Origin: Phycisphaerae bacterium
GTDB taxonomy: Bacteria > Planctomycetota > Phycisphaerae > Phycisphaerales > UBA1924
NCBI GenBank assembly: GCA_030432255.1
Contig: JAUIHS010000004.1
Span: 124,001 to 188,000, forward strand
Direction of reading: 5' to 3'
DNA: 64,000 nucleotides
The notes beneath the pieces are model-generated. The model searched no databases. It saw only the letters and a list, made by a program, of their open reading frames with translations, and was not told where the DNA came from. Positions 1 to 9,033 of the stretch are shown in pieces (the first letter of the stretch is position 1; each line of letters opens with the position of its first letter). Position numbers and translations under genes: made by a program.

Positions 1-14
1 GGGTCGGATCTGGC

Positions 15-746
15 ATGACGTGGGAGAGCGAACTGAATCGATCGGCCGTGCGCTGGCATGAGATTGTCAGCAGCGGCCGCCTGCCCGAGATTCCACCGGT
101 TGAGTTTGAGCCGGACGTGCTGAGTAAGAAGGTGGGTGAGGTTCCCCCATGGAACGAGCCATGGGCGCGCTATGCGGCATTGCACATGATCAGTGCAGAG
201 GCGTGTGCGCGAGCTGGATGGCAGGATTCCGCACGGCAGCATCTCGCCCGTGCAGAAGTGGCCAACCTGTGCCAACTCGAGGAACTCAGCCCCGCGGCGG
301 CATATGCGCGCCGGGCGCGGCTCTATGAACTGGCGCTTCGGCTGGAGATGATGAGCCGCGAGGTACCCGAGAGGGAGATCATCGAGGCTCGGCGTCGCAT
401 CGGTCAGGCCTGGCTCCTGGTGGCGAGTGCCGATCCGCACAGTCTGAGTGCGCTGGTGCATGCATTCGACCAGTTCCATCGGCCGGGTGCCGAGAGCCTG
501 GAGTGGTCCTTTGACGTGGCGCAGGCGTTCGCCGCTGCTCGACGGGCCTTGGAGGTCAACCAACTGCGGCGACTCGACCCCCTGACTCAGTTGACGGAAC
601 AGAAGCGCGAGGAACTGGAGGCATTCGTGAAGGCCGTCGAGCCGATCCAGCCTGACGAGCCGCGCGGTCGCACCTATTCCTACCCCGAGACCTCGCTCGA
701 GGCGGACAAGCCCCTGATTCTCGACTGGTTCCCCGCTGGACGCTGA
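15..746 (+). CDS. Hypothetical protein, helical, about 243 aa
   Basis: I do not recognise a family. The protein is soluble, has no signal peptide or membrane segment, and is rich in Ala, Glu, Arg and Leu. The central part (about residues 50-190) looks like paired amphipathic helices such as HMISAEACARAGW and ARRARLYELALRLEMM, which would suit a helical-repeat scaffold. The ATG lies only 15 bases inside the window with no clear ribosome binding site visible, so the true start could be upstream. It precedes the tRNA gene on the same strand. Confidence 0.6.
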   Translation: MTWESELNRSAVRWHEIVSSGRLPEIPPVEFEPDVLSKKVGEVPPWNEPWARYAALHMISAEACARAGWQDSARQHLARAEVANLCQLEELSPAAAYARRARLYELALRLEMMSREVPEREIIEARRRIGQAWLLVASADPHSLSALVHAFDQFHRPGAESLEWSFDVAQAFAAARRALEVNQLRRLDPLTQLTEQKREELEAFVKAVEPIQPDEPRGRTYSYPETSLEADKPLILDWFPAGR

Positions 747-758
747 TCCGTGACCGGG

Positions 759-764
759 TATACT
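759..764 (+). promoter_or_regulatory. Possible -10 element (TATACT) for the tRNA gene
   Basis: TATACT followed by G lies 35 bases upstream of the tRNA 5' end, a plausible distance for a short precursor leader. No convincing -35 hexamer is visible 16-18 bases further up. This is an inference from position and sequence only. Confidence 0.3.
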
Positions 765-799
765 GTTCGGCCCGCCCGCGTGATTTCGGGCGGCTCGCG

Positions 800-874
800 G
801 CCGATATAGCTCAGCTGGTCTAGAGCGGCGGATTCATAACCCGCAGGTCCCTGGTTCGAGTCCAGGTATCGGCA
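800..874 (+). tRNA. tRNA with CAU anticodon (elongator Met or Ile2)
   Basis: The cloverleaf can be read directly. The 7-bp acceptor stem is GCCGATA/TATCGGC, with discriminator A874. The D arm has stem GCTC/GAGC. The anticodon arm has loop TTCATAA with CAU at 835-837, and the T arm is CCTGG-TTCGAGT-CCAGG. G1-C72 is a normal pair, so this is not the initiator tRNA. CAU is shared by elongator Met and by the lysidine-modified Ile2 tRNA, and I cannot separate the two by eye. The last anticodon-stem pair is an A-C mismatch. No CCA is encoded. Confidence 0.93.
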
Positions 875-1013
875 TTTCTGGCCCGACAGCCGGGACTTTC
901 GAGGTCCGGCCTTCGGCTCTTCCGGGTTCCGTGCAAGAATTGGCTCCATTCAGGACATCCGCTCACGGCGGGCCGCCGTGGCTGCCGCTGTATCCAGAGA
1001 GAGGAGTCCGACA

Positions 1014-2786
1014 ATGGCGCATGGTGGGCGATGGGCCGCGATCGCGGCGGGGGCGATGGTGTGTTCCGGCGCGAGTGGCGCGGTGATCTTCGTGGATGCC
1101 AACCTGGCGACCGGCGCCAATGACGGGTCATCGTGGGCCGATGCCTATCAAGGTCGGGCGGGACTCCAGGCGGCGTTGTTGTCGGCGATGGCGGGCGACC
1201 AGGTCTGGGTCGCGGATGGGACGTACGCTCCGGCTCCGCCGGGTGGCGATGCGTCGATCAGCCACGTGATCCCGTCGGGTGTGCAGGTCCTCGGCGGATT
1301 TGACGGCGGCGAGCCGAGTGTTTCGGAGCGTGATCCGTCGGTGCACGTTGCGATCCTGACGGGGGACCTCAACAGCGATGACGGCCCCTTCGGTGACATC
1401 GGGATTGCGCCCAACACCGGAGAGAATGCGTGGCATGTCGTTGACATCGTGAATGGGGCCGCGGGCACCGTGATTGACGGCTTCCGTATCCGGTCGGGCG
1501 TTTCGGACGGGGGCGCGGACTGGTGGGGCCGTTCCGGCGGTGGCATCAGGATTGATGGCGGCGAGCCGACGGTGAGGAACTGTCACATCATCAACTGCAG
1601 GTGCAGTTGGCAGGGGGGCGGAATCGCGGTGCGCGATGCGACGGTGGTGATTGAGGATTGCCTGATCGAGTTCAACCGGACGGATTCAGCGGGCGCAGCG
1701 ATCGCGGTGATCGATGACGCCGCGAGCGTGACCATGCGCGGCACGACGATCAACGCGAACATGCTGGGCACGGGCTCCGTGTACGTGGGGCCGTGGAACA
1801 TCACGCAGCACGAGGCGAACGGTGGAGCGCTCACGGTGGAGGACTGTGATTTCAAGAACGCGCAGGGCATCATCAGTGCGCCGTCGGGCGGGGGGATCAT
1901 GAGCCTGCGGTCGGATGTCGTGGTGCGCGACAGTCGCTTCCATGACAACAACGTCGTCGGGGGCGGCGGGGGCGCCTACCTTGCCGATGGGACGGTCCTG
2001 ATCGAACGATGTGATTTCGTGAACAACGAGGCACCGGGTGATGGGGGTGGGGGGCTGTATCTCGACGGGGACCTGCTCGGCAACGATCCGGACTTCAACC
2101 CTCAGATCGTGAACTGTCGATTCGTTGGCAACAACGGTGCCGCGTTCGTCATTGCCGATACGTCCTTCATCAACTGCACCATTGTGAACAACAGTCTCGG
2201 GAAGGACTTCCTGATCTGGGCGCCGCTGGCGACGGGTGGTGGATTCACGACGACACTCACCAACTGCATCATGTGGGCCAACAACCCGGGCATGCTCTTC
2301 GGGCCGGGGCCGCTGGCGGGGAGTGGTAGCTACTTCGTGCACGCCTCCATCATCCAGGAGTGGGACGGCTCCCATGCCGGTGACGCCATCGATTCGGACC
2401 CGCTCTTTGTACAGCGCGACGGGCCGGATGGGACTCGCGGCACGGTCGACGACAACGTCCGCCTGACCGCCGCATCTCCCGCGCTGGACGCCGGTGACAA
2501 CGGCGACGCTCCGACGGGGCCTCTGCTCGATCTCGACCGGAGCATCCGCATCATCGACGGCGATCACGACAGCGGTATCACGGTCGACATGGGCGCGTTC
2601 GAGCGTCCGTGTCTCGGCGATGCGGATGCCAACGGCGTGGTCACGTTCGACGATCTCAACATCGTGCTGGAGCACTGGGGCATGAGTGTGGCCCGTGGCA
2701 CCAACGGTGATGTCGATGACGACGGCGATGTGGACTTCGAAGACCTGAACCTGGTGCTGGAGGCGTGGGGCGAGTTGTGTTTGTAG
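1014..2786 (+). CDS. Secreted right-handed beta-helix repeat protein with C-terminal dockerin-like module
   Basis: The ATG at 1014 is chosen over the in-frame GTG at 978 because GAGAGGAG lies just upstream and the product then begins with a clean signal peptide (MAHGGRWAAIAAG..., probable cleavage near SGA-GAV). The body starts with the planctomycete motif VDANLATGANDGSSW and continues as parallel beta-helix rungs (EDCLIEFNR, VRDSRFHDNN, ERCDFVNNEA), the fold of pectin-lyase-like and surface-adhesion proteins. The last 60 residues hold two EF-hand dockerin repeats (GDADANGVVTFDDLN and GDVDDDGDVDFEDLN). It is probably exported and surface-anchored. No catalytic residues are recognised, so enzyme activity cannot be claimed. 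Confidence 0.88.
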   Translation: MAHGGRWAAIAAGAMVCSGASGAVIFVDANLATGANDGSSWADAYQGRAGLQAALLSAMAGDQVWVADGTYAPAPPGGDASISHVIPSGVQVLGGFDGGEPSVSERDPSVHVAILTGDLNSDDGPFGDIGIAPNTGENAWHVVDIVNGAAGTVIDGFRIRSGVSDGGADWWGRSGGGIRIDGGEPTVRNCHIINCRCSWQGGGIAVRDATVVIEDCLIEFNRTDSAGAAIAVIDDAASVTMRGTTINANMLGTGSVYVGPWNITQHEANGGALTVEDCDFKNAQGIISAPSGGGIMSLRSDVVVRDSRFHDNNVVGGGGGAYLADGTVLIERCDFVNNEAPGDGGGGLYLDGDLLGNDPDFNPQIVNCRFVGNNGAAFVIADTSFINCTIVNNSLGKDFLIWAPLATGGGFTTTLTNCIMWANNPGMLFGPGPLAGSGSYFVHASIIQEWDGSHAGDAIDSDPLFVQRDGPDGTRGTVDDNVRLTAASPALDAGDNGDAPTGPLLDLDRSIRIIDGDHDSGITVDMGAFERPCLGDADANGVVTFDDLNIVLEHWGMSVARGTNGDVDDDGDVDFEDLNLVLEAWGELCL

Positions 2787-2810
2787 GTCCAGGTCCGCTT
2801 TGCGGGCTGC

Positions 2811-2979
2811 TTCGGCATTCGGCATTCGGCATCAGGGGTTGATTGCCTTCGGCATCAAACATGATGAGCTTCCGCTCAATCTGGGAGAGCGGTGCGCCCA
2901 CAACGGAGCGGAAGCTCAGTAAAGAGCACGCCGCAGGCGCTCCTCCCCTGTTGCCTGATGCCCAATGCCGAATGCCGAG
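2811..2979. repeat. Heptamer-period nested inverted repeat between convergent gene ends
   Basis: The left arm 2812-2836 carries GGCATTC GGCATTC GGCATCA. The right arm 2954-2978 is its inverse complement with one mismatch. Inside, 2865-2877 and 2906-2918 form a perfect 13-bp inverted pair (GAGCTTCCGCTC), and 2844-2854 is a small TGCC-TTC-GGCA hairpin. Read on either sense strand, the 7-base word comes after the stop codon of the flanking gene, the dockerin protein on the left and serC on the right. It could be a two-way terminator or stabiliser, or a REP/MITE-like element. There is no transposase nearby. Confidence 0.7.
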
Positions 2980-2997
2980 CGGCCCTCTCAGGGCCGC
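2979..2997 (-). terminator. Hairpin directly after the serC stop codon
   Basis: GCGGCCC-TCTCA-GGGCCGC is a perfect 7-bp stem with a 5-base loop, abutting the serC stop. It lacks a U-tract, so it may protect the 3' end or work with the adjoining heptamer repeat rather than act as a classical intrinsic terminator. Confidence 0.4.
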
Positions 2998-4089
2998 CTA
3001 CCCATTCTCACGCTCGAACGACTTCATGAACTTCACGAGTACTTCGCAGCCTTCGCGGGGGAAGGCATTGTAGATGCTGGCGCGCATGCCGCCGGTGGAG
3101 CGGTGGCCCTTGATGGTCGTGATGTTGTGCTCAGCGCTCTGCTTGATGAAGAGCGCATCGAGTTCCGGGGTCTGGCAGCGGAAGGCGACGTTCATCAGCG
3201 AACGGCTCTCCGGTTCTGCATGACCAACGTAGAAATCGGAGTTGTCGAGGTAGTCGTAGATCAGGTTGGCCTTCTCGGTGTTGTAGCGGTCAACCTCTTC
3301 GAGCGTGCCGAACTCCTTGAGGATCCACTTGAAGACCTGGCCCATGAGGTACACGGCAAAGGTGTTGGGCGTGTTGAAGCGGGACTGCTTCTTCGCCTGT
3401 ACCTGGTAATCCAGCATCGCCGCGAGTTTGCCCTCCGGGGCGGTGGCGAGGAAGTCATCGTTGATGACCGCAAGGATCTGACCTGACGGACCGAGGTTCT
3501 TCTGGGCACTCGCGTACACCATGGCGTACTTCGACCAGTCGATGGGGCGCGAGTACATGTCGGACGACATGTCGCCGATGAGCGGCGCCGAGGTGTCCGG
3601 ATAGCGGTTGTGCCACTGGGTTCCGTAGATCGTGTTGTTGGTGACGTAGTGGCAGTATGCGGCGTTCTCCGAGAAATTGGTCTCCGCCGGACTCGGAATG
3701 TGGTTGAAGACGCCCTTCTCCGTACTCGCGCAGACGTGCACCTTGCCGAACTTGCGCGCTTCGGCGATGGCCTCCGTCGCCCACTTCCCAGTGTGGAAGT
3801 AGTCCGCCGTGCGTCCCGCCGGCAGGAAGGACATCGGAATCATCGCCGTCTGGAGCGTCGCGCCGCCCTGAAGGAACAGGACGCGGAAGTTGTCGGGGAT
3901 CCTGCCGACCTCGCGGCAGTCCGCTTCGGCTTCTTCGAGGATGCGGTCGTAGTGCTTGCCGCGATGACTGAGTTCGCAGACGCCCATGCCCGTATCGAAG
4001 ATATTCCAGATGTCCTTCTGTGCCTGTTGGATGACGGGTTCAGGAAGGATCGCGGGTCCGGCGGAGAAGTTATATGCACGATCGCTCAT
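2998..4089 (-). CDS. serC: Phosphoserine aminotransferase
   Basis: Cytoplasmic PLP enzyme of serine biosynthesis, converting 3-phosphohydroxypyruvate and glutamate to O-phosphoserine. The protein is 363 aa, the normal family length. Family marks are the N-terminal NFSAGPAILP, the HRGKHYDRI segment, LFLQGGAT in the cofactor site, and the PLP lysine K197 in SAQKNLGPSG. The C-terminus has the substrate-binding GHRSTGGMRASIYNA. It lies 51 bases downstream of serA on the same strand, so serA-serC is a likely operon covering the first two steps of the pathway. serB is not in the window. Confidence 0.96.
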   Translation of the reverse strand: MSDRAYNFSAGPAILPEPVIQQAQKDIWNIFDTGMGVCELSHRGKHYDRILEEAEADCREVGRIPDNFRVLFLQGGATLQTAMIPMSFLPAGRTADYFHTGKWATEAIAEARKFGKVHVCASTEKGVFNHIPSPAETNFSENAAYCHYVTNNTIYGTQWHNRYPDTSAPLIGDMSSDMYSRPIDWSKYAMVYASAQKNLGPSGQILAVINDDFLATAPEGKLAAMLDYQVQAKKQSRFNTPNTFAVYLMGQVFKWILKEFGTLEEVDRYNTEKANLIYDYLDNSDFYVGHAEPESRSLMNVAFRCQTPELDALFIKQSAEHNITTIKGHRSTGGMRASIYNAFPREGCEVLVKFMKSFERENG

Positions 4090-4140
4090 GGCAGTTTCCG
4101 GGTTTGAGGGGGACGGGGAGAATCCGGATCAGGTCCGGGG

Positions 4141-5349
4141 TCAGTCGATGACCGTCATGTTCACACTGAGGATGTGCGCCGAACCGCTTCGGATCGACGC
4201 GATGGTTTCCTGGGTCGGTTCTTCATCCAACTGGATGAGGGCGCACGCGGCTTCGGCGCCGTGGTAGATGGTGTTGTCCATCTCCTCGATGTTGATGCCG
4301 GCCCTGCCGATCTCGCCCACCACGTGAGCGAGCACGCCGGGCTTGTTGAGATGCCGCACCGAGAGGAGTCGCGTGGCCTGGCTCTTGTCACAGAGATTCA
4401 GGACGTTGGGGGCGGCACCCTTCAACTTGTACTCGCGGATCACCCGCACCGCCTCATTGGCAATGGCGGTCTGGGACTGGTCGGTGGAGGCGCCGATGTG
4501 ATGCGTGCCGCAGACACCGATTTCCTTCGCAATCGCGCTGTCAAAGCTGCGGTCGCCGGAGCCGGGTTCGTTGCGGTAGACGTCCAGTCCGGCACGGACA
4601 CCCTTCTCCTGGATCGCCTTCAGCAACGCCGCTTCGTCCACGACGCTGCCGCGGCTGGTATTGACCACGACCGCACCCGGCTTCAGCGCGTCACAGAAAG
4701 CGGCATCAACGAGGTTCTCTGTGTCGGGGTTCGCGGCGATCGTGATCGAAACGACGTCCGCGCGCTTCGCCACATCGAGCGGTGACTCGCATCGTCGGAC
4801 TCCGAGGTCTTCCGCGGCTTCATCGGTGAGCGAACGGGACCAGGCCACGACCTTCATGCCGAAGGCCCTGCCACGCTTGATGACCTCGCGTCCGATGCTG
4901 CCCACACCGACGACACCCAGTGTGCGTCCGTACAGGCCTCGTGCCTTGCTGTATTCCTTCTTGTTCCACTCACCGGCGCGCAGTTCGGCCGTCTGGTGCG
5001 GAATGCGTCGGTCGCAGGAGAGGATGAGTCCCCATGCGAGTTCTGCGACAGCGATCGAGTTCTGCCCCGGGCAGTTGGCGACGTTGATGCCGCGGGCGGA
5101 TGCGGCGGCGAGGTCGATGTTGTCGACACCGGCACCGGCGCGCACGACGAGGCTCAGCTTCTGCGCTGTTTCGAAGACGGGCGCGGGCACCTTGGTGGAG
5201 CGTACGACAAGCACGTTGGGATCGTGCTCGCTGATGGCATCGGGAAGTGTGTCGGGCGTGAGATCCGGCGAGAACGTCACCGCGCAGCCGATCTCCTCAA
5301 GGGCCGTGATTCCACTGGGTTCGAACTTGTCAGCAATCAGCACTTTCAT
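4141..5349 (-). CDS. serA: D-3-phosphoglycerate dehydrogenase with C-terminal ACT domain
   Basis: First step of serine biosynthesis: oxidation of 3-phosphoglycerate with NAD. The ATG at 5349 (MKVLIADKFEP) follows GAGGAGG and gives 402 aa, the short E. coli-like form. The reading frame runs open further upstream but without homology. The Rossmann motif GVGSIG is at about 148-153, Arg at about 233 in TSRGS, and the catalytic His in GTHHIGAST at about 283. The last 70 residues form an ACT domain (NKPGVLAHVVGEIGRAGI), usually the site of serine feedback inhibition. A TACAAT box about 30 bases upstream (5379-5384) may be the -10. Confidence 0.95.
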   Translation of the reverse strand: MKVLIADKFEPSGITALEEIGCAVTFSPDLTPDTLPDAISEHDPNVLVVRSTKVPAPVFETAQKLSLVVRAGAGVDNIDLAAASARGINVANCPGQNSIAVAELAWGLILSCDRRIPHQTAELRAGEWNKKEYSKARGLYGRTLGVVGVGSIGREVIKRGRAFGMKVVAWSRSLTDEAAEDLGVRRCESPLDVAKRADVVSITIAANPDTENLVDAAFCDALKPGAVVVNTSRGSVVDEAALLKAIQEKGVRAGLDVYRNEPGSGDRSFDSAIAKEIGVCGTHHIGASTDQSQTAIANEAVRVIREYKLKGAAPNVLNLCDKSQATRLLSVRHLNKPGVLAHVVGEIGRAGINIEEMDNTIYHGAEAACALIQLDEEPTQETIASIRSGSAHILSVNMTVID

Positions 5350-5416
5350 GGCCGCCTCCTCGTCAGGGGGATACCCGTATTGTACGACGGAGTGGGCGGG
5401 TGCGGGGATCAGAAAG

Positions 5417-5521
5417 GGAGGTTGGAGCTTGGAGCTTGAGGCTTGAAGCCTGCCGCAAGCGATGGGGCGAAGCCTCCGACTTCGCGTGCGCCAAGCTACC
5501 AAGCTTCAACCTCCAACCTCC
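5417..5521 (-). repeat. Heptamer-period inverted repeat downstream of the DUF1015 gene
   Basis: Right after the stop of the DUF1015 gene the sense strand reads GCTCGGA GGTTGGA GGTTGAA GCTTGGT AGCTTGG. The far arm (5417-5440) is the inverse complement, with 11 perfect outer pairs and then 9 of 11. An inner hairpin GCGAAG...CTTCGC sits in the middle. The far arm is followed by CTTTCT on the sense strand, so the whole may end the transcript. It has the same architecture as the element at 2811-2979 but a different word. Confidence 0.65.
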
Positions 5522-5525
5522 GAGC

Positions 5526-6773
5526 TCAATCCAGCAGATGCACCAGCAGGCCGCTGCGCAGCTTGGGCTCGAACCACGTGGATTTCGGCGGCATGATCAG
5601 CCCGGCATCCGAGACGGCCATCAACTGCTCGATGGTCGTGGGGTGCATGCTGAAGGCCACCGCCGCGCTGCCCTCGGCGACGTGCTTTTCGAGTTCGGCT
5701 GTGCCGCGGATGCCGCCGACGAAGTCGATGCGTTCATCGGAGCGGATGTCGCCAATCCCGAGGATGGGCGCGAGGATGTGCTGGTAGAGGCGTTCGTAGT
5801 CGAGGGTGGCGACGGGGTTGGCGGGATCTGTCGGCGGGGGGAACGTGAGCCCGTACCAGCGCCCCTCGATGTGCATCGCGCACCGGCCCGGCGCATCCGG
5901 TTCGGCGGGCGCATCCGGCACCACCTCGCACACCTCCGATATCCGGCTCAGGAAGTCGGACGCCGCCAGTCCGTTGAGATCGCGCACGATGCGGTTGTAC
6001 GGCAGCACCGTCAACGCGGAGGCGGGGAAGAGGACCGTCAGGAACCAGTTGTATTCCTCGTCACCGTTGTGGCCCGGGTTCCCGGCGCGCCGCTCGGCAC
6101 CGGCGCGGGCAGCGCTGGCGCTGCGGTGATGGCCGTCCGCGACGTAGGCGACATCCAGTTGTCCGAAGGCCTCCACGAAAGGGGCCGGGTCGTCGATGCG
6201 CCAGACGGTATGGCGGACGCCGTCCACGGCGGTGAAGTCGTACAGAGCCTCAGTCTCCTCGCTGCTCTTCGTGAGCGCGGCGATCGCAGGGCGGTCCTCG
6301 TGGAGGAGAAAGACCGGGCCGGTGTTGGCGTTCAGCGTGAGGACGTGGCGCGTGCGGTCGTCTTCCTTGGCCTGGCGCGTCTTCTCGTGCTTGCGGATGC
6401 GGTCATTGAGGTAATCGTCGACATGGCAGCAGGCCACGACGCCGGTCTGCGAGAGCGACTGGCCGTTGATGACCGCCTGCTGGCGGTACAGGTACAGTGC
6501 GGGTTCGGCGTCCTGGATGAGCACGCCCTCGCTGCGCAAACGCTGCATCGCATCGGCGGCGGTCCGGTACACCTCCGGAGCGTACGGGTCGGTGTCATCC
6601 GGCAGATCGATATCGGGCCGCACGACATGGAGGAAACTGCTCGGATTGCCCTCGGCGAGTGCGCGGGCCTCCTGCGTGTTGACGACGTCGTAAGGCACCG
6701 AAGCGACGGCCTCGGCCGTGCCCGAAGGGGTGTCTGCGGGACGCAGGGCGGCGAATGGCTTGATGCGAAGCAC
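5526..6773 (-). CDS. DUF1015 family protein
   Basis: The product starts (GTG) as VLRIKPFAALRP and contains VPYDVVN near residue 30, both typical of DUF1015 proteins. The GTG at 6773 is preferred because AGGAG lies 7 bases before it; an upstream extension would overlap the divergent peptidase gene. Other marks are HVVRPDIDLP, a YVADGHHRSASA motif near the middle, and NWFLTVLFP. The family is often found beside serine biosynthesis genes, as here behind serA. A metabolic or kinase-like role has been suggested for relatives, but the sequence alone does not prove a reaction. Length (415 aa) is normal. Confidence 0.85.
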   Translation of the reverse strand: MLRIKPFAALRPADTPSGTAEAVASVPYDVVNTQEARALAEGNPSSFLHVVRPDIDLPDDTDPYAPEVYRTAADAMQRLRSEGVLIQDAEPALYLYRQQAVINGQSLSQTGVVACCHVDDYLNDRIRKHEKTRQAKEDDRTRHVLTLNANTGPVFLLHEDRPAIAALTKSSEETEALYDFTAVDGVRHTVWRIDDPAPFVEAFGQLDVAYVADGHHRSASAARAGAERRAGNPGHNGDEEYNWFLTVLFPASALTVLPYNRIVRDLNGLAASDFLSRISEVCEVVPDAPAEPDAPGRCAMHIEGRWYGLTFPPPTDPANPVATLDYERLYQHILAPILGIGDIRSDERIDFVGGIRGTAELEKHVAEGSAAVAFSMHPTTIEQLMAVSDAGLIMPPKSTWFEPKLRSGLLVHLLD

Positions 6774-6813
6774 GACGAGTCTCCTGTGAGCAGCGTGGAA
6801 CGGATCGAGGGGG

Positions 6814-6820
6814 TATTGTA
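6814..6820. promoter_or_regulatory. Possible back-to-back -10 elements between divergent genes
   Basis: TATTGTA reads as TATTGT on the + strand (toward the M28 peptidase) and TACAAT on the - strand (toward the DUF1015 gene). Both distances to the start codons suit a -10 box. No -35 is recognisable on either side. Confidence 0.3.
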
Positions 6821-6840
6821 GGGAAATGCCCGGAGGCTCG

Positions 6841-9021
6841 ATGAAAGGAAAGAGCATGCGGTTACGAGGATTGTGTTTCGCTTGCGCATGGGTCGTGAGC
6901 ATCGGTGCGTCCGCAGGACAGCACGCCATGTTCTCCGGCTTCGAACCCTTTGATGAGGCGGCGGGCCAGGCCCAGCGCCAGATCGAGTCCGGGCTCATCA
7001 ACCTCATCAGCACCGAGCAACTCGGGCGTTTCCACGCCGCGCTCTCCGAAGTGCCACACCCCGCAGGAAGTGAAGGTGACTGGCAGGTCATCCGGACCCT
7101 CGAGTCGGAATTCACGGAGATGGGTCTCGATGTCAATGTCCACGAGATCGATGTCTACCTCAGCCGACTCCTCGATGCAGATCTCGAACTCATCTCACCC
7201 ATCAGGCAAACGCTGTCGATCCAGGAGCCGCAGGTTCGCGGCGACACCTACAGCGGTAACCCCGCCCTCGGTCCCGGTTGGAATGCCTACAGCGGGAGCG
7301 GCGATGTCACGGCGGAAGTCGTCTATGCGAACTACGGCACCAAGGATGACTTCGAACACCTCAAGACCATGGGCATCGACTGCGCCGGTCGGATCGTGAT
7401 CGCGCGGTACGGCGGGAACTTCCGCGGCTACAAGGCGAAGTTTGCCGAGGAAGCGGGTGCGGTCGGCCTGATCATCTACACCGATCCGGGCGACGCAGTG
7501 CACGGCCTCACGTATCCCGATGGCGGATGGGCGTCGCCGGGTTCGATCCAGCGTGGTTCCATCAAGACCCTGCCCTATGCCGGCGACCCGCTGACGCCGG
7601 GTGTTTCCGTTAACAGCAACGGGCCAAAGCTCGATCCGGAAGGTCTCGCGCTGCCGAAGATTCCTGTGCAGCCCATTGGCTGGGGTGCCGCGGAGACGAT
7701 TCTCCGGCACATGAGTGAGAGCGAGGGGCAGCGGGTCCCGGAGTCGTGGCAGGGCGGTCTGCTCTTCAACTACGCGGTGACCGGTGGATCGGATGTACGT
7801 GTGCGGCTGCGCGTGCAGCAGGAACGCGCCTCGATGAAGACGGCGAACGTGATCGCGAAGATTGAGGGGTCGGTCATGCCGCGATCGGCAGTGATCATCG
7901 GCTGCCACCATGACGCGTGGACGTTCGGCGCCGGAGATCCGAACGCCGGGTTGATGATCGTGATGGAACTGGCGCGCGTGTTTTCCGAGCTTCGCAGCGC
8001 GGGGATCAAGCCGGCGCGCACGTTGATCTTTGCGGCGTGGGGCGCTGAGGAATTCGGCATCATCGGCTCGACTGAATGGGTGGAGGAGAACCTCCCGGAG
8101 CTCGAAACGGGTGTGAACACGTACATCAATCTCGACATGGCGGCGATGGGTCCGAACTTCTGGGCGAGTGCGGCACCGTCGATGAAGAAGCTCGTCATGG
8201 ATGTGACGAAGTCGATTCCGAATGCGGCCGGTGATGGCAACTCGGTCTACGACGCGTGGGCGCAGCGTGCCGGCGGTGACGAACCAAGTGTCGGTCGTCT
8301 CGGCGGGGGCTCCGATCATGTGCCGTTCTACTGCCACGCGGGTGTTCCCTGCGTCGCGATGGGGGCATCAGGAGCGCGGGGTATCTCGTACCACTCGAAC
8401 TACGACACGCTGGACTGGTACCACCTCGTGGTCGGCGATGACTACAAGCCGGCGCAGATGGTCGGGCGGGTGGCTGGTGTGGTGGCATCGCGATTCGCCA
8501 ACGCCCAGATCGTGCCCATCGATCCCTACGGCTATGCGGTTGACATGAACAGGCATCTCGATGGGCTCGAAGATCGGGCGGACGAACTCGGTGTCGAAGC
8601 GGACTTCGGCCTGCTGCGTCATGAGATCCGCAAGTTGGACGACAGCGCCCGGAACGCCGAGGCGATCCTGCGGCGGGTCCGCACTTCGGGTCGCCCCCTG
8701 TCGCTGAAGACCATCAACATCGTGAACTCCGCCCTCGGACAGCTTGAACGTGAACTGCTGCTCGAGGATGGATTGCCTGAGCGTCCCTGGTACCGCAACG
8801 CGTACGTCTCCCCGGATCCGACGTCCGGTTACTCCGCGTGGATGCTTCCGCTCCTGCGCCACTACATCGAGGCCGGAGATGAGGAAGGATTGGAAGAAGC
8901 GACGCTGACACTGGCCGACTGCGTGAACCGGATGGGCGGTGTGCTCAACGAAGTGCGCGAGCGACTCAGCGACAGTCCGACGGATCCGAAGGCGGGGTTG
9001 AACCAGGAGATGGGACGCTGA
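6841..9021 (+). CDS. Exported M28 family zinc peptidase (glutamate carboxypeptidase II-like)
   Basis: About 726 aa. The ATG at 6841 follows GGAGG; 6826 and 6856 are alternatives that keep the signal peptide (LCFACAWVVSIGASA). A PA domain (about 120-290) is inserted ahead of the M28 core. Zinc ligands and catalytic residues are visible: H356 and D358 in GCHHDAW, E403-E404 in WGAEEFG, the Asp of NLDMA, and a His near 518 in SYHSNYD. A C-terminal helical dimerisation domain follows (about 600-720), as in the transferrin receptor/GCPII group. It probably trims peptides in the periplasm or outside the cell; substrate specificity is not readable. Confidence 0.9.
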   Translation: MKGKSMRLRGLCFACAWVVSIGASAGQHAMFSGFEPFDEAAGQAQRQIESGLINLISTEQLGRFHAALSEVPHPAGSEGDWQVIRTLESEFTEMGLDVNVHEIDVYLSRLLDADLELISPIRQTLSIQEPQVRGDTYSGNPALGPGWNAYSGSGDVTAEVVYANYGTKDDFEHLKTMGIDCAGRIVIARYGGNFRGYKAKFAEEAGAVGLIIYTDPGDAVHGLTYPDGGWASPGSIQRGSIKTLPYAGDPLTPGVSVNSNGPKLDPEGLALPKIPVQPIGWGAAETILRHMSESEGQRVPESWQGGLLFNYAVTGGSDVRVRLRVQQERASMKTANVIAKIEGSVMPRSAVIIGCHHDAWTFGAGDPNAGLMIVMELARVFSELRSAGIKPARTLIFAAWGAEEFGIIGSTEWVEENLPELETGVNTYINLDMAAMGPNFWASAAPSMKKLVMDVTKSIPNAAGDGNSVYDAWAQRAGGDEPSVGRLGGGSDHVPFYCHAGVPCVAMGASGARGISYHSNYDTLDWYHLVVGDDYKPAQMVGRVAGVVASRFANAQIVPIDPYGYAVDMNRHLDGLEDRADELGVEADFGLLRHEIRKLDDSARNAEAILRRVRTSGRPLSLKTINIVNSALGQLERELLLEDGLPERPWYRNAYVSPDPTSGYSAWMLPLLRHYIEAGDEEGLEEATLTLADCVNRMGGVLNEVRERLSDSPTDPKAGLNQEMGR

Positions 9022-9033
9022 GCACCTGGGTGG

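Noticed and set aside
978-1013. GTG start 36 bases upstream of the dockerin beta-helix gene
   Set aside because: No ribosome site there, and it would place a charged stretch before the signal peptide. The ATG at 1014 has GAGAGGAG.
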